Assembly (NCBI GenBank): GCA_031272375.1
Contig: JAISTY010000213.1
Location: 1-19,248 of the forward strand
DNA length: 19,248 nucleotides
Source: Opitutaceae bacterium
Lineage (GTDB): Bacteria; Verrucomicrobiota; Verrucomicrobiia; Opitutales; Opitutaceae
Direction: 5' to 3'
Part shown: positions 1 through 7,895 of the stretch, piece by piece
Layout of the letters: each line of letters begins with the position of its first letter
Numbering within the stretch: the first letter of the stretch is position 1
Notes under the pieces: model-generated
Databases searched by the model: none
What the model was told of the DNA's origin: nothing
The model's input: the letters and a program-made list of their open reading frames with translations, nothing else
Translations under genes and position numbers: made by a program

Positions 1-1
1 C

Positions 2-283
2 GCGCACGTCCTCAAAATCGAAAATCCGCCCGACTGGATCAACCTTGGTCGCGGCAGCGACGTCACCATCCGCGAGCTCACCGAGACCGTCGCCGAAGTC
101 GTCGGCTACACCGGGAAAATCACCTGGGACGCCACCAAGCCCGACGGCACGCCGCGCAAGCTCCTCGACGTTTCACGCCTCGACGCCCTTGGGTGGAAGC
201 CGCGCCTGACGCTCCGCGAGGGCATCGCGCAAACCTACCAAAGTTTCCTCGCCGAACTCGCCGCCGGCACCCTCCGCGGCTGA
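2..283 (+). CDS. fcl: GDP-L-fucose synthase, C-terminal 93 residues (partial, 5' end outside window)
   Basis: The frame is open from base 2 to the TGA at 281-283. The translated end contains [20 protein letters not shown] and later [15 protein letters not shown], followed by [11 protein letters not shown]. This is the characteristic C-terminus of GDP-L-fucose synthase (GDP-4-keto-6-deoxymannose epimerase/reductase, extended SDR family), which makes GDP-L-fucose in the cytoplasm for capsule or O-antigen sugars. The NAD(P) motif and the catalytic Ser-Tyr-Lys lie before the window and cannot be checked. The stop codon is part of a copy of the dispersed repeat (281-298). Another extended-SDR sugar epimerase is possible, but the [10 protein letters not shown] segment favours Fcl. 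Confidence 0.88.
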   Translation, partial: AHVLKIENPPDWINLGRGSDVTIRELTETVAEVVGYTGKITWDATKPDGTPRKLLDVSRLDALGWKPRLTLREGIAQTYQSFLAELAAGTLRG

Positions 284-298
284 CAAGCCGCCGCCGGG
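281..298 (-). repeat. Dispersed GC-rich repeat, copy 1
   Basis: TGACAAGCCGCCGCCGGG contains the complement of the core CGGCGGCTTG. It begins with the stop codon of the GDP-L-fucose synthase gene and runs into the spacer before engD. Confidence 0.7.
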
Positions 299-377
299 AT
301 CGCGCGGGGATTGCGGGGCGTGCGCGGGCCAGCTCGCCGCTTGACGCCGCGGCTTCCGGGCGGTGCCCTCGCGAACC

Positions 378-1481
378 ATGTTAAAAGCCGGTATCGTCGG
401 ACTGCCAAACGTCGGAAAATCCACCCTCTTCAACGCGCTCACCCGCTCGCGCAAGGCGGAGGCGGCGAATTATCCGTTCTGCACGATAGACCCCAACGTG
501 GGCGTCGTCACCGTGCCCGACGCGCGGCTCGGCGTGCTGCAAAAAATCGCGAAAACCGGCGTCGTCATCCCGGCGGCGGTCGAGTTTGTGGACATCGCCG
601 GCCTCGTGAAAGGCGCGAGCAAGGGCGAGGGGCTGGGCAACCAGTTCCTGTCGAACATCCGCGAGGTGGACGCCATCGTGCACGTTGTCCGCTGCTTCGA
701 GAACGCCGACATTTTGCACACGATGGGCAGCGTGGATCCGGTGCGGGACATCGAGGTCATCACGACGGAGCTGATACTGGCGGATCTGGCGTCGGTGACG
801 TCGCGGATTGAGAAGACGCAGAAGAAGGCGAAGAGCGGGGACAAGGAGGCGCAGGCGGAGCTGGCGTTGTTGCAACGGCTCGAGCCGCACCTGAACGCGA
901 ACCGGCCCGCGAACATTCTGCCGGTCAACGAGGAGGAGGCGCGGTTGATGAGGCTGTTCCAATTGCTCAGCGGCAAGCCGGTGATTTACGCGTGCAACGT
1001 GGCCGAGGGCGACCTGGCTGCGGTCAACGAGAACCCGTTTGTGAAGTCGGTGGCGGCGTTTGTGGGCGAGCACCACGACGCGGCGTTCGCGCCGATCAGC
1101 GCGCAAATCGAGGCGGAGCTGGTCGAGCTGCCGCCGGAGGAGGCGGCGGCGTTCCTGCGGGATCTGGGCGTGGAGGACTCCGGCGTGTCGGCGCTCATCA
1201 AGGCGACTTACGAACTGCTGGGGTTGCGGACGTATTTCACGGCGGGCGAGAAGGAGGTGCGCGCGTGGACGATCCGGAAGGGCTGGAAGGCGCCGCAGGC
1301 GGCGGGGGTCATCCACACGGATTTCGAGAAGGGCTTCATCAAGGCGGAGGTGGTGTCCTACGAGGATCTGGCGCGGCTGGGGAGTGTGGCGGCGGCGCGC
1401 GAGGCCGGAAAATACCGGCTGGAGGGCAAGGATTACGTTTTCCAGGACGGCGACGTGGCGCTGTTCCGTTTCAATGTGTGA
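378..1481 (+). CDS. engD: Redox-regulated/ribosome-associated ATPase YchF (EngD, Obg-like)
   Basis: The 367-residue product aligns from end to end with E. coli YchF (363 aa). The P-loop GLPNVGKS is at residues 8-15, FCTIDPN at 34-40, the G3 motif DIAG at 72-75 and KGASKGEGLGNQFL at 78-91. The G4 position reads NVAE (207-210) rather than NKxD, as expected for this ATP-preferring subfamily. The TGS-type C-terminal domain (about 283-367) includes FTAGEKEVRAWTI and ends DVALFRFNV. YchF binds the ribosome and hydrolyses ATP, and is linked to stress responses; it is cytoplasmic. ATG 378 was chosen over an in-frame GTG at 363 because homologues start at this point. No Shine-Dalgarno is visible (upstream bases end CCCTCGCGAACC). 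It converges with the gene at 1503-3587 across only 21 bases. Confidence 0.97.
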   Translation: MLKAGIVGLPNVGKSTLFNALTRSRKAEAANYPFCTIDPNVGVVTVPDARLGVLQKIAKTGVVIPAAVEFVDIAGLVKGASKGEGLGNQFLSNIREVDAIVHVVRCFENADILHTMGSVDPVRDIEVITTELILADLASVTSRIEKTQKKAKSGDKEAQAELALLQRLEPHLNANRPANILPVNEEEARLMRLFQLLSGKPVIYACNVAEGDLAAVNENPFVKSVAAFVGEHHDAAFAPISAQIEAELVELPPEEAAAFLRDLGVEDSGVSALIKATYELLGLRTYFTAGEKEVRAWTIRKGWKAPQAAGVIHTDFEKGFIKAEVVSYEDLARLGSVAAAREAGKYRLEGKDYVFQDGDVALFRFNV

Positions 1482-1502
1482 GGCGCGCGCGGGCGGGTCG
1501 CG

Positions 1503-3587
1503 TCAGGGGGCGAATTCGAGGGCGAAGAGGGACGCGTTCCGCAGGTGGATGGCGAGGGTGAAGGGATGCCCGGGAAGCCGGCTGACGGCGCCGCCCGACC
1601 AGCGGAGCGGAGCGGCGGTGGCGTCGCCGGAGAAACGGGCTGCGTCGGGGCCGGAGTAGCCGGGCAGGGGGCTGCCGCCGGCGTCGCGGACTTCGACGCG
1701 GATTTCGCCGGCGGCGGCGAGGGCGTTGAGGGCGAGGGTTTGCCCCGGCGCGGAGAGGGGTTTGGTCAGGACGGTGGCGGTCCTGTTTTCCGGGGAGAGC
1801 GAGGCCCAGCGATCCCTGCGGTAGCGGAAGAGGGCGGGGGTGGAACGCTCGCCGCGGGTGGCGTTCAGGAGGGCGTCCCAGGAGCCATACCACTTCCAGA
1901 TCGGGGAGGAGGGGAGACCGTCGGGGCCGGCCATGCGGCCTCCGTAGCGGGTCCGGTAGATGTCGTCGGGGATGGTGGAGCGGTCGGCGACGGGGGCGGC
2001 GACGAGGGCCATGAAGTGGAGGGCGTCAACGCCGTGCATGGTTTCGTAATAGTGATCGCCGAAGGCCATGCGGCGGCGGTTGGCGGTGGGGCGGGAGAAG
2101 CCGAAGTTCCATTCGCCGGGGGCGCCGTTTTTGAGAAAGGGGTTGCCGGGATCCACGCGGCGCCAGAGGACGCCGTCGCGGCTGCAAACCAGCTCGGTGG
2201 AGATTTGCTGGAGGCGGGCGTCGTAGATCTGGAGGTAGGCCATTTCGAGGGCGCCGTTCTCCTCGCGCCAGACGCGCATGTCGTAGTGCTGGAGAAAGGG
2301 GGAGTCGCCGGGGCCGGGCGGGGCGAAGGCCGCGGGCGTCCAATGGATGCCGTCGTCGCTGCTCCACGTGACCTGTATCCGGGCGGAGAAGAGGTTGTCG
2401 TAATGGACGCGGAAGGGGGCGTGGCGGGGGACGCGGCGGGTCTGCCAGAAGCGGAGGGTTTTGCCGTCGGCGGAGAGGAGCGGGCGGCCGAAGTTGTCGT
2501 TGACCGACGACCAGTCGTTTTTTTCGGGGACGCCGTTTTTGTTGGAGGGAATTTCCGTGACGGGGTTTTTGAGGACGAGGCGGAGGCCGGGGGTTTTGTC
2601 CCAGACGGAGACCACGCGGCGTCCTGGAACCTTGAAGCCGGCCCAGTCGAGGGTCTCGTGCAGGAGGCCGGTGTAATAGACGCGGACTTGCGCGATGTCG
2701 GGCGGGCCGTCGAGGGCGGGGTCGTGGGGGCGGCAGACGGCACCGGGCGGAAGGGGCGGCGCGGAGAGGTGGAGGGGGGAGTTGGCGAAGGTGGCGCCGG
2801 GGTGGGGCGGCGCGGGCTTTTTGACCGGCTCCCAGTCCCGTAGGTCGGCGCTTTTGAGCCAGTAGCGGGTGGTTTGGGCGTTCGCCATGTCGTTGCCGCG
2901 CGAGGCGCGCGCGGCGGTGACGCGGACGTTCATGGCGCCGTCGGCGTCAACGTGGAAGTCGCTGATAGTGTTCCTGGGGAAACGGGCGAGGTCGGGGTGG
3001 TTTTTCCAGGGGACGACGGGGAACAGCTCGGGCGGGTGGACGCGGCGGACGGTTCCGGCGCGGGAGGCGAGGAGCCAGTCGTCGAGGAACAACAGGCGCG
3101 TGCCGCGGACATCGCGGGGATTTTCCGGCGGGGGCGGTTCGGGGAGGGTTTGCTTGATGAGGGTGCGGACGAGCGGACGGGCGGCGGTGGCGCCGGGGGC
3201 GGGGATTTCGCGGATGCGGGTCCTGTATTGGCCGTCGGGCCTGCCGGCGATGCGGACGACGTGCTCCGCGCGCGGCGCGCCGGCGGCGAGCGTGACGCGC
3301 GCGGGCGGCGCGGGGACGCGGCGGGTGGTTTCCTCCGCGAAGGAGATTTCCAACGCGAGGGGTGCGGCGGGGCTTTTGTTTTCAAGGACGAGGACGGCCT
3401 CGCCGAGGTTAAGGTGGATGGGGAGGGAAAACTCGGCGGCGAGGCGGTCGGAGAGGGAGGCTGCCTTGGGTTTTCCCTTTTCAACTTCGACGCGGAATTC
3501 GGCGTCAAGGCGTTCGGGGAGAGAGGGCGCGGCCTGGGGAAAGAGCGGCAGCGCTGGGAGGAGGAGGGCGTGGAGGACGGCTTTCAT
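1503..3587 (-). CDS. Secreted protein with GH32/GH43-like beta-propeller repeats, function unknown
   Basis: The product has 694 residues. Residues 1-19 form a signal peptide (short basic start, then LLLPALPLFPQA). After about 160 residues of probable beta-sandwich comes a segment starting GTRLLFLDDWLL (162-173). Propeller-type repeats follow: SADLRDW (246-252), the Asp-box-like SSDDGIHW (409-416) and SRDGVLW (469-475). These SxDxGxxW/SxDLxxW signatures are typical of five-bladed glycoside hydrolases (GH32, GH43 and related families). The last about 80 residues (VEVRDAGGSPLPGYS, then FTLAIHLRNASLFALEF) match the beta-sandwich tail often seen in planctomycete and verrucomicrobial secreted glycosidase-like proteins. 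I could not assign catalytic acids or a substrate. ATG 3587 was chosen because it starts the signal peptide; the frame stays open upstream only because of GC-rich shadow coding across metH. It lies 44 bases behind metH on the same strand. Role by inference: periplasmic or extracellular sugar hydrolysis. Confidence 0.75.
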   Translation of the reverse strand: MKAVLHALLLPALPLFPQAAPSLPERLDAEFRVEVEKGKPKAASLSDRLAAEFSLPIHLNLGEAVLVLENKSPAAPLALEISFAEETTRRVPAPPARVTLAAGAPRAEHVVRIAGRPDGQYRTRIREIPAPGATAARPLVRTLIKQTLPEPPPPENPRDVRGTRLLFLDDWLLASRAGTVRRVHPPELFPVVPWKNHPDLARFPRNTISDFHVDADGAMNVRVTAARASRGNDMANAQTTRYWLKSADLRDWEPVKKPAPPHPGATFANSPLHLSAPPLPPGAVCRPHDPALDGPPDIAQVRVYYTGLLHETLDWAGFKVPGRRVVSVWDKTPGLRLVLKNPVTEIPSNKNGVPEKNDWSSVNDNFGRPLLSADGKTLRFWQTRRVPRHAPFRVHYDNLFSARIQVTWSSDDGIHWTPAAFAPPGPGDSPFLQHYDMRVWREENGALEMAYLQIYDARLQQISTELVCSRDGVLWRRVDPGNPFLKNGAPGEWNFGFSRPTANRRRMAFGDHYYETMHGVDALHFMALVAAPVADRSTIPDDIYRTRYGGRMAGPDGLPSSPIWKWYGSWDALLNATRGERSTPALFRYRRDRWASLSPENRTATVLTKPLSAPGQTLALNALAAAGEIRVEVRDAGGSPLPGYSGPDAARFSGDATAAPLRWSGGAVSRLPGHPFTLAIHLRNASLFALEFAP

Positions 3588-3631
3588 CGGGGGACGGGGA
3601 AACGCGGGCGGGTTTTCGGGGCGCGCGGAAG

Positions 3632-6280
3632 TCAGGCCGTGTCGTAGCCCAGCCACGGGCCGAGCCAGCGTTCGGCCTCCGCCACGCTCCAGCCCTTTCG
3701 CGCGGCGTAGTCCTCCAGCTGGTCGCGGCCGATTTTGCCGACGCCGAAGTATTTCGCCTCCGGCGCGTTGAAATACCAGCCGGCCACGCTGCTCGCGGGC
3801 GACATGGCGCAGGTTTCCGTCAGGCTCGCACCCGTTGCCGCCGTCGCGTCCAGCAAGGCGAACAGATCCCGTTTCGCGGTGTGGTCCGGGCAGGCCGGGT
3901 AGCCCGGCGCGGGGCGGATGCCGCGGTGCTTTTCGCGCGACAAGCCGCCGCCGTCCGCCTCCGTCCGCCCGAAGCCGCAAAAATCCCGCGCCCGCTTGTG
4001 GAACAGCGCGGCCAGCGCCTCCGCGACGCGGTCGCCCAGCGTCCGCGCCAGGATCGCCCGGTAGTCGTCGCCCTCCGCCTTGAGGCGCGCGGCCAGCGTC
4101 TCGACGCCGGCGCCCGCGGTGACGACGAAGCCGCCCACGAAATCCCGCCGCCCGGAGGCGCGCGGCGCGACGTAGTCGGCAAGGCAGTGGTTCCGATGTC
4201 CGGCGGGCTTTTCCATTTGCTGCCGCAGGCAATGGATTTTCACCGGCGGGTTGCGGCCGGCATCGAGGACGATGTCGTCGCCCTCGGCGTTCGCCGGCCA
4301 GAAACCGAGCGCGGCGCGGGGCGTGAAAAGTTCCTCGCGCCCGATCCGCGCCAGCAGCTCCTGGGCGTCCGCGAACAGCCGCTCCGCCTCGGTTCCGGTT
4401 TTCGCGTCCTTGAAAATGTCGGGATAGCGTCCGGTCAGCTCCCAGGCGGAGAAGAACGGCGTCCAGTCAATGAACGGAATCACTTCGGCGAGCGGCACCT
4501 TGTCGAAGACGCGGACGCCCGTGAACTCCGGTTCCGCGATGTCCGCCCGCGTCCAGTCAACGCGCTCCGCGTTCGTCCGCGCCTTGGCGAGCGGCAGCAA
4601 TTTCCGCGCGGCCTGCCGCGCCCCGAACTCCCCGCGCAGCCGCGCCTGCCCCGCCGCGTTTTCCGCGAGAAACCGCTCCCTGCCGTCCGACAGCAGCGCG
4701 CCGGCGACGCCCGCGACCCGCGAGGCGTCGAGCACGTGGACGACGCCGCCCGCGTATTCCGGCGCGATTTTCACCGCCGTGTGGATCGCGCTCGTCGTCG
4801 CCCCGCCGATGAGCAGGGGTGTTGAGAAACCCTCCCGCGCCAGCTCCCGCGCCACGTGGACCATCTCGTCGAGCGACGGTGTTATCAGGCCCGAAAGCCC
4901 GATGAGATCGGCGCCGAGCCGCCGCGCCTCCGAGAGGATTTTCGCGCAGGGCGTCATGACGCCGAGGTCGTGAACCTCGTAGCCGTTGCAGGCCAGCACG
5001 ACGCCCGCGATGTTTTTGCCGATGTCGTGGACGTCGCCCTTCACCGTGGCGAGGACGACGCGTCCGCGGGAGGCGGCGGCGCCCCGCCGCTCCGCCTCCA
5101 TCAACGGCTCCAGGAGGGCGACGGCGCGCTTCATCACGCGGGCGCTTTTCACGACCTGGGGCAGGAACAGTTTGCCGGCGCCGAACAAGTCGCCGACGGC
5201 GCGCATCCCGTCCATCAGCGGCCCCTCGATGATTTCAAGGGGGCGCAGGGTTTTCAGCGCCTCCGCCGTGTCGGCCTCGACGAAGGCGTCCGCGCCCCGC
5301 GTCAGGGCGGTCGCGAGGCGTTTTCCGACGGGTTCGTCGCGCCAGGTTTCCCTCGCGGCGGCTTGTCGCGCCGCGCCCGCGCCGTCCGCGGCGGCGGCTT
5401 GTCGCGCCTTGAGATCCCCGGCCAGCGCGACGAGGCGCTCGGTGGCGTCGGGGCGGCGGTTGAGGAGCACGTCCTCCACGCGGTCGCGCAGCTCCGGTTC
5501 GATGGCCTCATAACGCCCCAGCATTCCCGCGTTGACGATCGCCATGTCCAGTCCGGCGCGGATGGCGTGGTGGAGGAAGACGGTGTGGAGGGCCTCGCGG
5601 ACGGGGTTGTTGCCCCGGAAGGCGAAGGAGACGTTGGAGATGCCGCCCGAGACGCGCGCGCCCGGCAGGGTTGCCTTGATAATCCGCGTCGCCTCGAAGA
5701 AATCCACGGCGTAGTCCGCGTGCTCCTCCATGCCGGTGGCGACGGTGAGAACGTTCGGGTCGAAGAGGATGTCGTCGGGCGCGAGGCCGGCGCGCTCCGT
5801 GAGGAGTTTGTAGGCGCGGGAGCAGATGCGCACCTTGTCGGCTTTCGTGACGGCCTGGCCCTGCTCGTCGAAGGCCATGACAACCGCCGCGGCGCCGTAG
5901 CGCCGCAGCAGCCGCGCGCGCCGCAGGAACTCCGCCTCGCCGTCCTTCAGCGAGATCGAGTTCACGACGCCCCTGCCCTGGAGGCAGCGGAGGCCGGCCT
6001 CAATGACGGACCACCTGGACGAGTCGATCATGACGGGCACGCGGGCAATGTCCGGCTCGGACGCGACGAGGTTGAGGAAGCGCGTCATCGCCGCCTCGCC
6101 GTCCACGAGGGCCTCATCAACGTTGACATCAATGATGGAGGCGCCGCCGGCGACCTGCTGGCGGGCGATTTCGAGCGCGGCGCCCCAGTCGCCCGACCGG
6201 ATGGCGCGGGCGAATTTCGGCGAGCCGGTGATGTTGGCGCGCTCGCCGACGACAATGAAACCCGATGCGTTTTTGCTCAT
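3632..6280 (-). CDS. metH: Cobalamin-dependent methionine synthase, core lacking the homocysteine-binding domain (split MetH)
   Basis: The 882-residue product matches E. coli MetH from its second module onward. The pterin-binding module starts [10 protein letters not shown] (11-20) and continues with MIDSSRW and [15 protein letters not shown]. The B12 cap has EGPLMDGM and [14 protein letters not shown]. The B12-binding domain has DVHDIGKN, whose His418 is the lower cobalt ligand, then [13 protein letters not shown] and IGGATTS. The activation domain binding S-adenosylmethionine has [12 protein letters not shown] (789-800) and ends WLGPWLGYD. The N-terminal module of about 350 residues with the zinc cysteines is absent, and a stop codon in the same frame (that of proA) lies upstream, so a separate partner must supply homocysteine. 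ATG 6280 was chosen; an in-frame TTG at 6361 is possible but adds only non-homologous residues. Residues 292-309 hold a 12-residue duplication (ARQAAA repeated) and 777-782 read GGGLSR, both from the dispersed repeat. Codon third bases are mostly C in the first half and mostly G in the second. Confidence 0.95.
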   Translation of the reverse strand: MSKNASGFIVVGERANITGSPKFARAIRSGDWGAALEIARQQVAGGASIIDVNVDEALVDGEAAMTRFLNLVASEPDIARVPVMIDSSRWSVIEAGLRCLQGRGVVNSISLKDGEAEFLRRARLLRRYGAAAVVMAFDEQGQAVTKADKVRICSRAYKLLTERAGLAPDDILFDPNVLTVATGMEEHADYAVDFFEATRIIKATLPGARVSGGISNVSFAFRGNNPVREALHTVFLHHAIRAGLDMAIVNAGMLGRYEAIEPELRDRVEDVLLNRRPDATERLVALAGDLKARQAAAADGAGAARQAAARETWRDEPVGKRLATALTRGADAFVEADTAEALKTLRPLEIIEGPLMDGMRAVGDLFGAGKLFLPQVVKSARVMKRAVALLEPLMEAERRGAAASRGRVVLATVKGDVHDIGKNIAGVVLACNGYEVHDLGVMTPCAKILSEARRLGADLIGLSGLITPSLDEMVHVARELAREGFSTPLLIGGATTSAIHTAVKIAPEYAGGVVHVLDASRVAGVAGALLSDGRERFLAENAAGQARLRGEFGARQAARKLLPLAKARTNAERVDWTRADIAEPEFTGVRVFDKVPLAEVIPFIDWTPFFSAWELTGRYPDIFKDAKTGTEAERLFADAQELLARIGREELFTPRAALGFWPANAEGDDIVLDAGRNPPVKIHCLRQQMEKPAGHRNHCLADYVAPRASGRRDFVGGFVVTAGAGVETLAARLKAEGDDYRAILARTLGDRVAEALAALFHKRARDFCGFGRTEADGGGLSREKHRGIRPAPGYPACPDHTAKRDLFALLDATAATGASLTETCAMSPASSVAGWYFNAPEAKYFGVGKIGRDQLEDYAARKGWSVAEAERWLGPWLGYDTA
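3935..3952 (-). repeat. Dispersed GC-rich repeat, copy 2 (inside metH)
   Basis: The minus strand reads GGCGGCGGCTTGTCGCGC and is translated in metH as GGGLSR, in a variable loop just before the conserved S-adenosylmethionine-binding motif. E. coli MetH shows no such glycine run at this place. Confidence 0.75.
5355..5408 (+). repeat. Dispersed GC-rich repeat, copies 3 and 4 (36-base tandem spacing inside metH)
   Basis: The 18-mer GCGGCGGCTTGTCGCGCC occurs identically at 5355-5372 and 5391-5408. The 36-base period keeps the frame, so the metH protein gains two ARQAAA blocks twelve residues apart, in the linker between the pterin and B12 modules. Confidence 0.85.
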
Positions 6281-6394
6281 GGAGAATGCGGAGGAACCGT
6301 CCTTGGAGAACGGCGCCACAATTCCGCCCGTCGCCGCGCTTGCAACCCCAAGCCCCGACAAATCCCCGCCCGCCGATGCGTTGCCGGGCCGCCG

Positions 6395-7699
6395 TCAGCC
6401 GCGCGTCTGCCCGTCGCCGAGGATCTGGTATTTATAGGTGCAGAGTTCGGGCAGCCCCATCGGGCCGCGGGCGTGCAGGCGGTCCGTGCTGATGCCGATC
6501 TCGGCGCCGAAGCCGAACTCGAAGCCGTCGCTGAAGCGCGTGCTGGCGTTCCAGAACACGCAGGCGCTGTCCACGCCGGCCAGGAACCGCGCGGCGGTGT
6601 CCGCGTTGGAGGTGACGATGGCGTCGCTGTGACCGGAGCCGTCGCGGTTGATGACGGCAACGGCCTCGTCGAGGCCCGCGACGACGCGGATGTTGAGGTC
6701 GAGGGAGAGGTATTCGGCGGTGTTGTCGGCCTTGCGGGCGGGGGTGAAGGGGAGGCTGTTTTCGCGGAGGATGGCGGCGGCTTGTCCGGCGGCGTGGAGG
6801 GTGACGTTTTTGGCGAGGAGGGCGCGGGCGAGGCCGGGGAGGAGTTTTTGGGCGGCGGGGGCGTCAACGAGCAGTTGTTCGAGGGCGTTGCAGACGCCCG
6901 TGCGCTGGGTTTTCGCGTTGACGAGGATTTTCTCGGCGAGGGCGGGGTCGGCGTCGCGGTCAACGAAGAGGAAACAGACGCCGTTGTAGTGCTTGATGAC
7001 CGGGATGGTGGAGGTTTTGGCGACGAAGCGGATGAGGGACTCGCCGCCGCGGGGGATGACGCAGTGGACGAGGCTGTTGAGCTTGAGGAGGGTTTTGAGG
7101 GCGGCGCGGTCGGTGGTGGGGATGAGCTGGGCGGCGTCGGCGGGCAGGCCGGCGGCGGCGAGCGCGCCGGCGATGAGTTTCGCAAGGGCGGTGTTGGTGT
7201 TGAAGATCTCCCTGCCGCCGCGGAGGATGGAGGCGTTGCCGGACTTCAGGCAGAGGACGGCGCAGTCAACGGTGACGTTGGGGCGGGCCTCGTAGATGAT
7301 GGCGATGACGCCGATGGGGACGCGGATTTTGCGGATGACGAGGCCGTTGGGGCGCGCGGTTTCGGAGAGGACGTCGCCGACGGGGTCGGGCAGGGCGGCG
7401 ACCTGGCGGACGGACTCGGCGAGGTGGGCGAGGCGCTCGGGGTTGAGGGTGAGGCGGTCAATTTGCGCGGGTGTGAGGGCGTTGTCCCTCGCGGCGGCGA
7501 GGTCGAGGGCGTTGGCGGCGAGGATGGCGCCGGTGTTTTCGGGGGCCTCGAGCCGGCGGGCGAGGTCGAGGAGCGCGGCGTTCTTTTGGGCGGCGGGGGC
7601 GTTGGCGAGAACGAGGGAGGCGGCGCGGGCGCGCCGGGCGATGCGGGTGACGGTCGCGGCGAGGGAGGGAACCTTGGTGTTGTCGGCGGTGGTGCTCAT
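6395..7699 (-). CDS. proA: Glutamate-5-semialdehyde dehydrogenase (gamma-glutamyl phosphate reductase)
   Basis: The product has 434 residues, close to the usual 415-430. Family landmarks include VPIGVIAIIYEARPNVT (127-143), LKSGNASILRGG (151-162), VIPRGGESLI, VIKHYNGVC, and the catalytic cysteine Cys270 in QRTGVCNALEQLL. The later segments EYLSLDLNIRVV, HSDAIVT, WNASTRFSDGFEFGFGAEIGIST and RGPMGLPELCTYKY are also present. The enzyme reduces gamma-glutamyl phosphate with NADPH to glutamate-5-semialdehyde, the second step of proline synthesis, in the cytoplasm. No proB (glutamate 5-kinase) is in the window. ATG 7699 gives a normal N-terminus; the leader is pyrimidine-rich (TTTTCCTCCC) with no Shine-Dalgarno. 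A copy of the dispersed repeat is translated as GQAAA near residue 305, in a variable stretch. metH follows 114 bases downstream on the same strand and may be co-transcribed. Confidence 0.97.
   Translation of the reverse strand: MSTTADNTKVPSLAATVTRIARRARAASLVLANAPAAQKNAALLDLARRLEAPENTGAILAANALDLAAARDNALTPAQIDRLTLNPERLAHLAESVRQVAALPDPVGDVLSETARPNGLVIRKIRVPIGVIAIIYEARPNVTVDCAVLCLKSGNASILRGGREIFNTNTALAKLIAGALAAAGLPADAAQLIPTTDRAALKTLLKLNSLVHCVIPRGGESLIRFVAKTSTIPVIKHYNGVCFLFVDRDADPALAEKILVNAKTQRTGVCNALEQLLVDAPAAQKLLPGLARALLAKNVTLHAAGQAAAILRENSLPFTPARKADNTAEYLSLDLNIRVVAGLDEAVAVINRDGSGHSDAIVTSNADTAARFLAGVDSACVFWNASTRFSDGFEFGFGAEIGISTDRLHARGPMGLPELCTYKYQILGDGQTRG
6773..6790 (+). repeat. Dispersed GC-rich repeat, copy 5 (inside proA)
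   Basis: GGCGGCGGCTTGTCCGGC on the plus strand; in proA it is read as AGQAAA in a variable segment after the catalytic-cysteine region. Confidence 0.65.
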
Positions 7700-7710
7700 G
7701 GGAGGAAAAT

Positions 7711-7728
7711 CGGCGGCAGCTTGCCGGG
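7711..7728 (+). repeat. Dispersed GC-rich repeat, copy 6 (A-variant, upstream of proA)
   Basis: CGGCGGCAGCTTGCCGGG lies 11 bases ahead of the proA start codon (7699, minus strand). It has the CAGCTTG variant, which in this window is found only in copies next to start codons. Confidence 0.7.
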
Positions 7729-7731
7729 CGG

Positions 7732-7759
7732 CGGCGGCTTGGCGAGCGGCAAGCCGCCG
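7732..7759. repeat. Perfect inverted repeat made of two copies of the dispersed repeat
   Basis: CGGCGGCTTG (7732-7741) and CAAGCCGCCG (7750-7759) are exact reverse complements separated by 8 bases, able to form a 10-base-pair hairpin. It lies in the divergent region between proA and the RNA helicase gene. No T-run follows on either strand, so it does not look like an intrinsic terminator. Confidence 0.85.
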
Positions 7760-7867
7760 TCCGGCGTTTTTTCATCCCGCGCGGAAATCCCGCGCGAAGC
7801 CGCACATTAGCCTTCCCCCTTTCCCGCATCGTCCCCATTTCAACGGCAAAGATCCCGGCGCCCGTCG

Positions 7868-7881
7868 CAAGCCCCCGCCGG
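7868..7881 (-). repeat. Degenerate copy of the dispersed repeat upstream of the helicase gene
   Basis: CAAGCCCCCGCCGG differs by one base from the 3' part of copy 1 (CAAGCCGCCGCCGG). It ends 14 bases before the helicase start codon. Confidence 0.35.
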
Positions 7882-7895
7882 CAAACAGAACCAAC

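Larger units (their letters stand above)
7700..7895. promoter_or_regulatory. Divergent intergenic region, proA / DEAD-box helicase
   Basis: This 196-base spacer must hold the start signals for both genes. It contains repeat copy 6, the inverted pair at 7732-7759, a direct repeat ATCCCGCGCG at 7774-7783 and 7787-7796, and a degenerate repeat copy at 7868-7881. No convincing -35/-10 pair was found by eye. Confidence 0.5.

Noticed and set aside
3588..4232. Upstream extension of the secreted propeller protein to 909 residues
   Set aside because: The added part overlaps metH in a different frame and precedes a proper signal peptide starting at 3587.
4856..7810. A 984-codon open frame on the plus strand
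   Set aside because: Antisense to metH and proA, whose homology is unambiguous; the translation is Gly/Glu/Val-rich noise.
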